Of a DNA stretch of 6,277 nucleotides, positions 1 to 6,232 are shown in pieces (position 1 is the stretch's first letter; every line of letters starts with the position of its first letter). The position numbers and the translations under genes are program-made. The notes below the pieces were generated by a model. The model was not told where the DNA came from, did not search any database, and saw only the letters and a program-made list of their open reading frames with translations. The DNA is taken from contig PUPG01000186.1 in the NCBI GenBank assembly GCA_003553005.1, positions 1 through 6,277 on the forward strand, written 5' to 3'. The DNA comes from Bacteroidales bacterium (GTDB taxonomy: Bacteria > Bacteroidota > Bacteroidia > Bacteroidales > UBA7960).

Positions 1-189
1 ATGGTATACGTGCTGGCCTTCTTCCTGGCATCATTCACGGATACCACCATCATCTGGGCCATCTCCTACATTACCATCGCCCTGATGGCCATCCCCAACC
101 TGGTGGGTATCCTGCTGCTGCGTAAGGAGATCAAGACAACCATTAAAGATTACTGGGTCAAATTCCGCGAAAATCACCCGAATTACTGA
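1..189 (+). CDS. C-terminal end of an AGCS-family sodium:alanine/amino-acid symporter (truncated by window edge)
   Basis: This is an inner-membrane transporter that would import alanine or glycine together with Na+ or H+. Only the last 62 residues are visible. They contain two hydrophobic stretches (about residues 2-14 and 17-40), and the segment around residues 28-40 (ALMAIPNLVGILLL) followed by a charged tail with KDYW closely matches my memory of AGCS C-termini. The ATG at position 1 is almost certainly an internal methionine, because family members are about 450 aa or longer and the reading frame is open to the left edge. The stop is TGA at 187-189, inside a terminator-like hairpin. There is no sign that it is co-transcribed with the next gene, which starts 217 bp later behind its own promoter-like box. 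The family call is fairly sure; the substrate is not determined. Confidence 0.83.
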   Translation: MVYVLAFFLASFTDTTIIWAISYITIALMAIPNLVGILLLRKEIKTTIKDYWVKFRENHPNY

Positions 190-212
190 TTCGGGCTGTG
201 ATCGCTTTTTTT
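167..212 (+). terminator. Likely intrinsic terminator overlapping the symporter stop codon
   Basis: A perfect 7-bp stem (177-183 CCCGAAT with 189-195 ATTCGGG) closes a 5-nt loop that contains the first bases of the stop codon. The stem continues outward with TCA/TGA (174-176 with 199-201) and GCGA/TCGC (167-170 with 202-205), interrupted by 3-nt bulges on each side. A run of seven T (206-212) follows immediately. The layout fits a rho-independent terminator for the symporter gene and uses coding sequence as the left arm. Confidence 0.62.
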
Positions 213-332
213 GAATGCAATTGGTCCCTGTTGCTGTGTTGGCGCAACAATGCCGCTTAAAATATTAAGATCGGCGAACAGATCAGCAACTTAAGTGACT
301 GATTTGGTGCTGACATCATACCAGGGACGTAA

Positions 333-387
333 GCAAGGGTAAACATGGACGTGGCAATAAAACCACGAAAAACATGTTTACCTTTGC
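333..387. promoter_or_regulatory. Nested dyad-symmetric element, possible operator or leader hairpin
   Basis: The 15-nt arms 333-347 (GCAAGGGTAAACATG) and 373-387 (CATGTTTACCTTTGC) are reverse complements with a single mismatch, which would be a G-U pair in RNA. A second, inner pair CGTGG (350-354) and CCACG (363-367) flanks an 8-nt A-rich loop. Shorter outer pairs exist as well: GACATC 312-317 with GATGTC 401-406, and ATAC 318-321 with GTAT 389-392. No T-run follows, so it does not look like a terminator. The right arm contains the promoter-like box of the ostA-like gene, so a repressor or activator site at the DNA level is the simplest reading. A transcribed hairpin from an upstream promoter is the alternative. 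Confidence 0.5.
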
Positions 388-388
388 A
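379..388 (+). promoter_or_regulatory. Bacteroidetes-type -7 promoter element of the ostA-like gene
   Basis: TACCTTTGCA matches the phylum's -7 consensus TAnnTTTG exactly, including the GCA that often follows. I see no convincing TTTG or TTG about 20 bp upstream, where instead the loop and inner arm of the dyad lie. If the box is real, transcription would start around 392-395, giving a leader of only about 12-15 nt before the GTG at 407. Confidence 0.5.
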
Positions 389-406
389 GTATAAACCCGC
401 GATGTC

Positions 407-1909
407 GTGAATAAAACTCAATACCTTCTTGTTTTGCTGTTGATGAGCGTTTCACTCTACGCTGGTGATGAACGCACCCCGATAGACTGGGAAGCGGGCG
501 TGATTGAATTTGACCGGCGGATCGGGGAGGATGTCAGGCGATTGATCGATGACGTGGTGTTTACCCACGAGGATACCAAAATGTACTGCGACAGCGCTTA
601 CCTCTATGCGCAGGACAACAGTCTGCGCGCATTCAGCAACATCATCATCGAAGTTAGCGATACCGTGACCATCTATGGCGATGAGCTGTTCTATGACGGC
701 GACCGGCGGTGGGTGGAGATGACCGGCAATGTGCGCATGGTGGAGCCCGACATGACGCTCTACACGGAGTATCTTGAATACGACCTGGATCAGAATACGG
801 CCAATTATTTTGACGGCGGCCGCATCGTGGACAAGGAAAATGAGCTGCTTAGTCTGTGGGGCTTCTATTATGCCGACGAGAAGGAGTTTTTCTTTAAAGA
901 TGAAGTGGTGCTCATCAATCCGGAGTACACCATGAACACCGATACCATGATGTATAACACGGAAACCGAGATCGCCTATTTTTTTGGTCCCACCACCATC
1001 GTCAGTGAGGAAAATACCATATTCTGCCGCAATGGCTGGTACGATACCCGCAATGACATTGCCCGGTTCAGCAGGGATGCGTTTTTTACCAACGAGGAAC
1101 AATCCATGACCGGGGATTCCGTGTTTTACGACCGAAACAGGGGGTATGGCAAAGCCATCAACCACGTGATGATCCGGGATAGCATTGAAAACGTCATCAT
1201 TACCGGGCATTTTGCCGAACACTACGAAAACGAAGGCTTATCCGTGGTTACCCGGGAGGCCATGCTCACGATGATCGCCGATGAAGACAGCCTTTTTCTG
1301 CACGCCGACACCCTGAAATCCGTGTATATCGAAGAAAATGAGGAGAGGCAGGTTTTTGCTTACAACCGGGCGCGCTTTTATCGCAGCGACTTGCAGGGTT
1401 TAAGCGACAGCATCGTGTATCATATGGCAGACTCAACCATTTATATGTATCATCAGCCGGTGTTGTGGTCCGACATGTATCAATTGACTGCCGAGCGCAT
1501 CGAAGTCAAAACCACGGAAGATGAGGTAAAGTGGGTCGACTTGCACGATGCGGCCTTTATCATTTCGGAAGAGGACACCCTTGGCTACAACCAGATGCGC
1601 GGCCGCTCCATGAAGGGGCACTTTCGAGACAATGCCCTCTGGCGGGTGGATGTGGATGGCAACGGGGAGACCATCTTTTTTGTCCGGGAAGACGACGGCT
1701 CCCTGGCCGGCATCAATAAGGCCGTGTCTTCCAACATCGTCATCTTCCTGGATGGTGCCGAGGTGACCGGCATCCAGTTTGTCAGGCAACCCGAAGCCAC
1801 ATTGTTTCCACCGGAAGACCTGCCTGACGAAGACCGTAAACTACGTAACTTTGAGTGGCTCGATCACCGCAGGCCACGCGACAAATATGACATTTTCGAG
1901 TGGAGGTAA
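407..1909 (+). CDS. OstA-like (LptA/LptD N-terminal superfamily) exported protein
   Basis: This is probably a periplasmic protein that binds lipid A or LPS and helps carry it to the outer membrane, by analogy with the LptA/OstA superfamily. The first 19 residues form a signal peptide (NKT basic start, hydrophobic core LLVLLLMSV, then LYA before GD) with no lipobox cysteine. Residues about 45-425 are a run of beta-strand-like segments with recurring D-S/T and Y-D patterns. The segment around 397-446 (GRSMKG, VDVDGNGET, NIVIFL) and the extreme C-terminus (RRPRDKYDIFEWR) match my memory of Bacteroidetes OstA-like proteins. At 500 aa it is far longer than enterobacterial LptA (about 185 aa) and lacks an LptD-sized barrel. 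The GTG start at 407 is chosen because an in-frame stop lies at 392-394 and the next ATG (443) would destroy the signal peptide. It is followed after 22 bp by an M16 peptidase gene, with no terminator or promoter-like box between. Confidence 0.82.
   Translation: MNKTQYLLVLLLMSVSLYAGDERTPIDWEAGVIEFDRRIGEDVRRLIDDVVFTHEDTKMYCDSAYLYAQDNSLRAFSNIIIEVSDTVTIYGDELFYDGDRRWVEMTGNVRMVEPDMTLYTEYLEYDLDQNTANYFDGGRIVDKENELLSLWGFYYADEKEFFFKDEVVLINPEYTMNTDTMMYNTETEIAYFFGPTTIVSEENTIFCRNGWYDTRNDIARFSRDAFFTNEEQSMTGDSVFYDRNRGYGKAINHVMIRDSIENVIITGHFAEHYENEGLSVVTREAMLTMIADEDSLFLHADTLKSVYIEENEERQVFAYNRARFYRSDLQGLSDSIVYHMADSTIYMYHQPVLWSDMYQLTAERIEVKTTEDEVKWVDLHDAAFIISEEDTLGYNQMRGRSMKGHFRDNALWRVDVDGNGETIFFVREDDGSLAGINKAVSSNIVIFLDGAEVTGIQFVRQPEATLFPPEDLPDEDRKLRNFEWLDHRRPRDKYDIFEWR
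581..1672 (+). repeat. About twelve ~29-residue degenerate repeats in the OstA-like protein (residues 59-422)
   Basis: Aligned by eye, successive units begin near residues 59, 89, 118, 150, 176, 205, 234, 265, 296, 331, 360 and 392. Each tends to show a polar residue (D, E or R) at position 4, an aromatic plus D or a related residue at positions 8-9 (for example GDELFYD, GDSVFYD, NTDTMMYN, CRNGWYD), and a hydrophobic strand in the second half. One or two units are longer or shorter. The pattern fits the stacked beta-strand 'taco' fold of LptA. Boundaries are approximate and the DNA itself is not repetitive. Confidence 0.5.
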
Positions 1910-1931
1910 TCCAGACTAAAACGTTTTTTAC

Positions 1932-3176
1932 ATGATCGCATTTGAAAGAAAGATTCTTGAAAACGGGTTGCGGGTGCTGGTGCACCGGGATGACACCACC
2001 CCGATGGCGGCTGTGAATGTGTTGTACGATGTGGGAGCCAGGGATGAAGCCCCTGAGAAGACGGGCTTTGCTCACCTTTTTGAACACCTGATGTTTGAGG
2101 GTTCCGTGCATGTGCCTCGTTTTGATTACGAACTACAACACGCTGGCGGAGAGAACAATGCGTTTACCACCAATGACATCACCAATTACTTTCAGAGTCT
2201 GCCTGCCCGCAACCTGGAAACGGCTTTCTGGCTGGAATCCGACCGCATGTATGGCCTCGATTTTTCAGAGCAAAAACTGGAAACCCAGAAGAACGTGGTG
2301 GTGGAGGAATACCGGCAGTCCTATTTGAATCAGCCTTATGGTGATGCCTGGCTGCTGATGCGGCCCCTCGCGTATACCGTTCATCCATACCGCTGGGCGA
2401 CCATTGGCAAAAGCATCGACCACATTCGCGAGGCCAGGCTGCAGGACGTCAAAGCCTTTTTCCGGAAATTTTATCACCCCGCCAACGCGGTGCTGGCCGT
2501 GGCTGGAAACGTGGACCCACAGCAGGTATATGCCCTGGCTGAGAAATGGTTTGGCGACATCCCGTCCGGTGCGCCCAATCAACGGCAATTGCCTGCTGAA
2601 CCTTTACAAAAACAGGAAAAACGAAAGACCGTGCACCGGGACGTTCCCCAAAACCAGTTATACATGGTCTTTCACACTTGCGGAAGGACACACCCCGACT
2701 TTCATGCCACGGACCTGCTGAGCGATATCCTGGCTAATGGCGAATCCGCCAGGCTTTCTGCCCGGCTGGTTCACGACCAGAAAATCTTTAGCGAACTTAA
2801 CGCTTACGTCACAGGAAACCTGGATCCGGGGCTCCTGGTGATCACCGGGAAGCCGCATAATGGCGTGGATATGGACCAGGCGGAGGACATGCTCTGGAAA
2901 GAAACACAGGATCTGATTGCCAACAGGGTGGCTGATCGGGAGTTGCAAAAGGTGAAAAACAGGGTGGAGGCTACGCAGACCTTTTCTGAAAGCAACCTGC
3001 TTGCGCGGGCCATGAATTTGGCCTACTACGAATTGCAGGGTGATGCAGACCTCTACAACCGGCAAACAGAAGCCTATGCACGGGTCACGGCCGATGAACT
3101 CCAACGTGTGGCAAAGGAGATATTCCGGAGAGCGCATGCCTCCGTACTTCATTACCTAAAAAATCCTGGAGCTTAA
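1932..3176 (+). CDS. M16-family zinc metallopeptidase, catalytic subunit
   Basis: This is a predicted zinc-dependent peptidase of the pitrilysin/mitochondrial processing peptidase clan. The inverted zinc motif HLFEH is at residues 48-52 (H48 and H52 bind zinc, E51 is the general base), and the third ligand is most likely E126 in NVVVEE. Residues about 10-155 fit the N-terminal M16 domain and about 165-345 the second M16 domain, so 414 aa is a normal half-size (M16B) protein. At the place where the R/Y substrate-binding pair would align (around residues 274-286) it has V280 and I285, so it probably needs a partner. I see no signal peptide or membrane segment, which suggests the cytoplasm. The ATG at 1932 has a T-rich rather than Shine-Dalgarno leader. 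The gene lies 22 bp after the ostA-like gene and 46 bp before the partner gene. The substrate is unknown. Confidence 0.87.
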   Translation: MIAFERKILENGLRVLVHRDDTTPMAAVNVLYDVGARDEAPEKTGFAHLFEHLMFEGSVHVPRFDYELQHAGGENNAFTTNDITNYFQSLPARNLETAFWLESDRMYGLDFSEQKLETQKNVVVEEYRQSYLNQPYGDAWLLMRPLAYTVHPYRWATIGKSIDHIREARLQDVKAFFRKFYHPANAVLAVAGNVDPQQVYALAEKWFGDIPSGAPNQRQLPAEPLQKQEKRKTVHRDVPQNQLYMVFHTCGRTHPDFHATDLLSDILANGESARLSARLVHDQKIFSELNAYVTGNLDPGLLVITGKPHNGVDMDQAEDMLWKETQDLIANRVADRELQKVKNRVEATQTFSESNLLARAMNLAYYELQGDADLYNRQTEAYARVTADELQRVAKEIFRRAHASVLHYLKNPGA

Positions 3177-3183
3177 GATGCTT

Positions 3184-3211
3184 CAAAACAGCCTGCTGAA
3201 ACAGGTTTTTT
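3184..3211 (+). terminator. Weak terminator-like hairpin between the two M16 genes (possible attenuator)
   Basis: CCTG (3192-3195) pairs with CAGG (3202-3205) across a 6-nt loop. The upstream A-rich stretch can pair imperfectly with the following run of six T (3206-3211). With only four firm pairs, it would probably reduce rather than stop transcription into the second M16 gene, if it acts at all. Confidence 0.35.
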
Positions 3212-3222
3212 AGCTTTTACTG

Positions 3223-4536
3223 ATGAATACCGCACCAAAAATATCATTTACGATGCCCGATCGCAAAAAAGCCCCAAAAACTTCAGCACAGTTCGAGATC
3301 CCCTATATCCAAACTCAAAAATCAAAGTTGGCCAATGGCATGCCTGTCTATTTCCTTCCAGGTGGCACAGAAGAGTTTGTCAAGATCGAGCTGGTGTTTT
3401 TATCCGGCAGCCACGATCAGCAAAAACCCCTGGAAGCGTTTTCGACAATGCGCCTGTTGCGTGCCGGTTCACAGAGCCGTTCGCGCGAAGAAATCAACGA
3501 ACTGCTGGACTACTACAGTGCCCACCTGGCAGCTGACCCACAGAAAGACCTTTCGTCCATTTCCTTGTATGTGCTCAACAAACACCTGGAACCGGCCCTT
3601 GACCTTTTCCGGGAAATCATTCAGCATCCTGTATTTCCCGCTGAGGAGGTGCGCACCTTTCTGACCAATCAGCAACAAATCCATCTCATTAACCAAAAGA
3701 AGGTGCAACACCTGGCAAGGACCTATTTTGGTGAGCTGATCTATGGCGAGCAACATCCATATGGGTACCGGGTCAGGGTGGAGGATTTCGACGCATTGGA
3801 CAGCGAAGACCTGCAGCGCTTTCACCGTGAGCACCTCGATCCGGGCAATGCTTTTTGCCTGGTTTCCGGGTGCATCCCCGGCAACATGCAATCCTTGCTT
3901 GACAAGACTTTTGGTGACCTGAAAACAGCGCAAACACTCTCCGGTGAAAAGGCGGATGTGAAGGCACTCAGCCCTGGCCGCAGAAAAGTTCACCTGGAAG
4001 TTCCGGATGCCTTGCAGTCGGCCATCAGGGTAGGCAAGCAACTGTTTAACCGGACCCATCCGGCATATCACCGGCTGAAAATCACCAATGCCCTGTTGGG
4101 TGGATATTTTGGTTCACGGCTGATGCAGAATGTGCGCCAGGATAAGGGGTATACCTATGGGATCAGTTCCAACCTGATATCCCTGGTTCGGAGCGGATAT
4201 TTTTTTATTGCCACGCAGACAGGCACGGAGGTTACCGGCGCTGCACTCGGGGAGATTTACAAGGAGTTGAAAAATCTGCGTACGCTTCCTGCCGGAGAAG
4301 AAGAACTGACCTCGCTCAAAAGTTATTTATCGGGGAGTTTCCTCCGGTCTTTTGATGGTCCGCTGGCTCAGAGTGAGCGGTTCAAAGAGCTGCTGGTGTT
4401 TGGACTCGACCATTCGCACCACGATGAATACCTGGATACCCTGAAGACAATTACCGCAGAAGAGATCATGGAATGCGCCTCGCTCTATCTTCGTGAAGAC
4501 GACATGATGGAAGTGATCGCCGGCCGCCCGCATTAA
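3223..4536 (+). CDS. M16-family peptidase-like protein, non-catalytic partner subunit
   Basis: This protein has the M16 two-domain layout (N-terminal domain about residues 35-180, second domain about 195-375) but no HxxEH. At the matching place (around residues 72-82, AFSTMRLLRAG) the zinc ligands are gone. It keeps R305 and Y310 in the segment SRLMQNVRQDKGYTYG, the R/Y pair that in known M16B heterodimers and in mitochondrial processing peptidase belongs to the non-catalytic subunit and helps bind substrate. The likely role is the partner of the HLFEH-bearing protein encoded just upstream. No signal peptide is visible. The start is uncertain: the ATG at 3223 gives 437 aa, but homologues as I recall them begin near the DRxxAP motif, which favours the ATG at 3253 (427 aa), also preceded by an A-rich stretch. 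The substrate is unknown. Confidence 0.84.
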   Translation: MNTAPKISFTMPDRKKAPKTSAQFEIPYIQTQKSKLANGMPVYFLPGGTEEFVKIELVFLSGSHDQQKPLEAFSTMRLLRAGSQSRSREEINELLDYYSAHLAADPQKDLSSISLYVLNKHLEPALDLFREIIQHPVFPAEEVRTFLTNQQQIHLINQKKVQHLARTYFGELIYGEQHPYGYRVRVEDFDALDSEDLQRFHREHLDPGNAFCLVSGCIPGNMQSLLDKTFGDLKTAQTLSGEKADVKALSPGRRKVHLEVPDALQSAIRVGKQLFNRTHPAYHRLKITNALLGGYFGSRLMQNVRQDKGYTYGISSNLISLVRSGYFFIATQTGTEVTGAALGEIYKELKNLRTLPAGEEELTSLKSYLSGSFLRSFDGPLAQSERFKELLVFGLDHSHHDEYLDTLKTITAEEIMECASLYLREDDMMEVIAGRPH

Positions 4537-4627
4537 CCAGGCAAGTCCATCCCCAAAATCCTGCGAAAGAGGTGCCCCGGGCCATACCTTATGCTAAACA
4601 AAGCACAAAAGATACCACATCCAAATC

Positions 4628-4649
4628 CCAAATGCGCTTTTGGTTTTTT
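4628..4649 (+). terminator. Probable weak intrinsic terminator after the M16 pair
   Basis: CCAAA (4628-4632) pairs with TTTGG (4639-4643) around a 6-nt loop, followed by six T (4644-4649). An additional AAA/TTT pairing (4623-4625 with 4646-4648) is possible after a 2x2 mismatch. It lies at the right place to end the ostA-like/M16 unit just before the guaB promoter region. The 91 bp before it (4537-4627) hold nothing I recognise. Confidence 0.45.
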
Positions 4650-4675
4650 AACAAAAAAATTTGGCATATTTTTCC

Positions 4676-4685
4676 TATTTTCGCA
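4676..4685 (+). promoter_or_regulatory. Probable -7 promoter element of guaB
   Basis: TATTTTCGCA differs by one base from the Bacteroidetes pattern TAnnTTTGCA. It sits in an AT-rich tract just after the terminator-like hairpin. Transcription would start around 4689-4692, leaving a leader of roughly 17-20 nt before the ATG at 4709. No -33 TTTG is found at the usual distance. Confidence 0.4.
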
Positions 4686-4708
4686 GATTAAAATTAACCC
4701 ACCTGGCC

Positions 4709-6178
4709 ATGCATTCCTACCAAGACAAATTTACCGGTGAAGCGCTCACCTATGATGATGTGCTTTTGGTGCCCGCTTATTCAGAGGTGTTGCCGCGCAA
4801 TGTGGATACACGCACCTGGTTTTCACGCAACATTCAGTTGAAGATCCCCGTGGTATCGGCGGCCATGGATACGGTCACCGAATCCAGGATGGCCATTTCC
4901 ATTGCCCAGGAAGGCGGGATTGGGGTGCTCCACAAAAACATGACCATAGCGGACCAGGCGTTAAAGGTCCGTAAGGTAAAGCGCTCCGAAAATGGGATGA
5001 TCATCGATCCGATCACCCTGCACGAAGATGCACTGATCAGCGATGCCCTGGAAATCATGCGGGAAAACAAGATTGGCGGGATTCCGGTGGTTAGTGATGC
5101 CAACAAGCTGGTCGGCATTGTGACCAATCGCGACCTGCGTTTTGAAAAAGACCACAACCGGCCTGTTGAGCATGTGATGACACGCGATAACCTGATCACT
5201 ACACGCGAATTTATTGATTTTGAGGTGGCTGAAGAAATTTTGCAGGAGCACAAGATTGAAAAATTGCCTGTGGTGGATGATGATTACCACCTGGTTGGGC
5301 TGATCACCTACCGTGACATCATCAAAATCAAAGAACGTCCCAATGCCTGTAAAGACAAGCGGGGCCGGCTCAGGGTAGCTGCTGCAGTAGGCGTCACGCC
5401 AGACACAATGGACAGGGTGCAGGCCCTGGTCAGGGAAGGGGTGGATGCCGTGGTGGTAGACACTGCGCACGGACATAGCCGTGGTGTATTGGACATGGTG
5501 AAGGCAATCAAGGCCGTTTACCCGGACCTGGACATCGTGGCAGGGAACATCGCTACGGCCGAAGCTGCTGGTGATCTGATGAAGGCAGGCGTGGATGGGG
5601 TAAAAGTGGGCATTGGCCCCGGAAGCATCTGCACAACACGCATTGTAGCCGGTGTGGGTGTCCCCCAGTTAAGTGCCGTTTATGACGTGGCCACAATGCT
5701 CAAAGATTCTGGCATTCCGGTCATTGCCGATGGCGGCATCCGCTACACCGGCGATATGGTCAAAGCCATTGCCGCCGGGGCGTCAACAGTCATGGCAGGG
5801 TCCATGTTTGCAGGTGTGGAGGAATCCCCTGGCGAGACTGTGATCTACGAAGGCCGGAAATATAAAACGTATCGCGGCATGGGCAGCATCGAAGCCATGC
5901 AGCAAGGCTCCAAAGACCGATACTTCCAGGACGTGGAAGACGACATCAAAAAACTTGTTCCCGAAGGCATCGTAGGCAGGGTGCCATACAAAGGCACTTT
6001 GTCGGAGGTGGTGCACCAAATGGTCGGTGGCCTGCGGGCTGGCATGGGATATTGTGGTGCTGCAAACATTGAGAAGCTGCAGGAAGCCAGGTTTACCAGG
6101 ATCACCAACTCAGGGGTCAGGGAAAGCCATGTGCACGATGTGACAATCACCAGCGAAGCTCCAAACTATAGCAGATAG
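4709..6178 (+). CDS. guaB: Inosine-5'-monophosphate dehydrogenase (IMPDH)
   Basis: It oxidises IMP to XMP with NAD+, the committed step of guanine nucleotide synthesis in the cytoplasm. The N-terminus ([20 protein letters not shown]) is the family signature. Two CBS domains lie at about residues 97-210. The catalytic loop GPGSICTTR (303-311) has Cys308; the phosphate-binding DGGIR is at 341-345 and MGS at 391-393; the mobile flap carries the R404-Y405 dyad. The length of 489 aa agrees with E. coli GuaB (488 aa), so the enzyme looks intact. The open frame extends upstream to a TTG at 4661, but I reject that start: the extra 16 residues resemble no IMPDH N-terminus and are encoded by the likely promoter. 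Upstream is a terminator-like hairpin; downstream, after 54 bp without an obvious terminator or promoter, comes a gene for a probable exported protein. Confidence 0.97.
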   Translation: MHSYQDKFTGEALTYDDVLLVPAYSEVLPRNVDTRTWFSRNIQLKIPVVSAAMDTVTESRMAISIAQEGGIGVLHKNMTIADQALKVRKVKRSENGMIIDPITLHEDALISDALEIMRENKIGGIPVVSDANKLVGIVTNRDLRFEKDHNRPVEHVMTRDNLITTREFIDFEVAEEILQEHKIEKLPVVDDDYHLVGLITYRDIIKIKERPNACKDKRGRLRVAAAVGVTPDTMDRVQALVREGVDAVVVDTAHGHSRGVLDMVKAIKAVYPDLDIVAGNIATAEAAGDLMKAGVDGVKVGIGPGSICTTRIVAGVGVPQLSAVYDVATMLKDSGIPVIADGGIRYTGDMVKAIAAGASTVMAGSMFAGVEESPGETVIYEGRKYKTYRGMGSIEAMQQGSKDRYFQDVEDDIKKLVPEGIVGRVPYKGTLSEVVHQMVGGLRAGMGYCGAANIEKLQEARFTRITNSGVRESHVHDVTITSEAPNYSR

Positions 6179-6232
6179 CAAGAATAAGCACCAAATTGAT
6201 TAATCATTAACCCGGAATTAAAGCAGAATCTT

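Larger units (their letters stand above)
190..406 (+). other. Intergenic regulatory region between the symporter and the ostA-like gene
   Basis: These 217 bp hold no plausible gene. They contain the T-run of the upstream terminator, a 7-nt inverted repeat pairing at long range (GTCCCTG 224-230 with CAGGGAC 322-328), the large dyad at 333-387 and the promoter-like box at 379-388. The part from about 213 to 310 shows only short, unconvincing inverted repeats. Confidence 0.6.

Noticed and set aside
237..249. Small inverted repeat TGTTG-GCG-CAACA in the intergenic region
   Set aside because: A five-base stem with a 3-nt loop and no T-run is too short to separate from chance, although it might be a minor part of the regulatory region.
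452..1222. Long minus-strand open frame of 256 codons opposite the ostA-like gene
   Set aside because: It lies entirely antisense to a well-supported gene. Its translation is rich in H, I, V and G in a pattern expected from reverse-complementing D/N/T-rich codons, and shows no recognisable domain.
3469..4071. Minus-strand open frame of 200 codons opposite the second M16 gene
   Set aside because: It is a shadow of the M16 coding sequence. No motif, signal or promoter supports it.
4574..4590. GC-rich palindromic patch around CCCCGGGCC in the gap before guaB
   Set aside because: The inverted sequence leaves no room for a loop and no T-run follows, so neither a terminator nor an operator can be argued.
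4961..5476. Minus-strand open frame of 171 codons opposite guaB
   Set aside because: guaB is unambiguous on the + strand, and the antisense translation shows no family resemblance.
6197..6206. Perfect 10-nt palindrome TGATTAATCA after guaB
   Set aside because: It is AT-rich and short, with no T-run after it. It is likely chance, and there is no second copy in the window.
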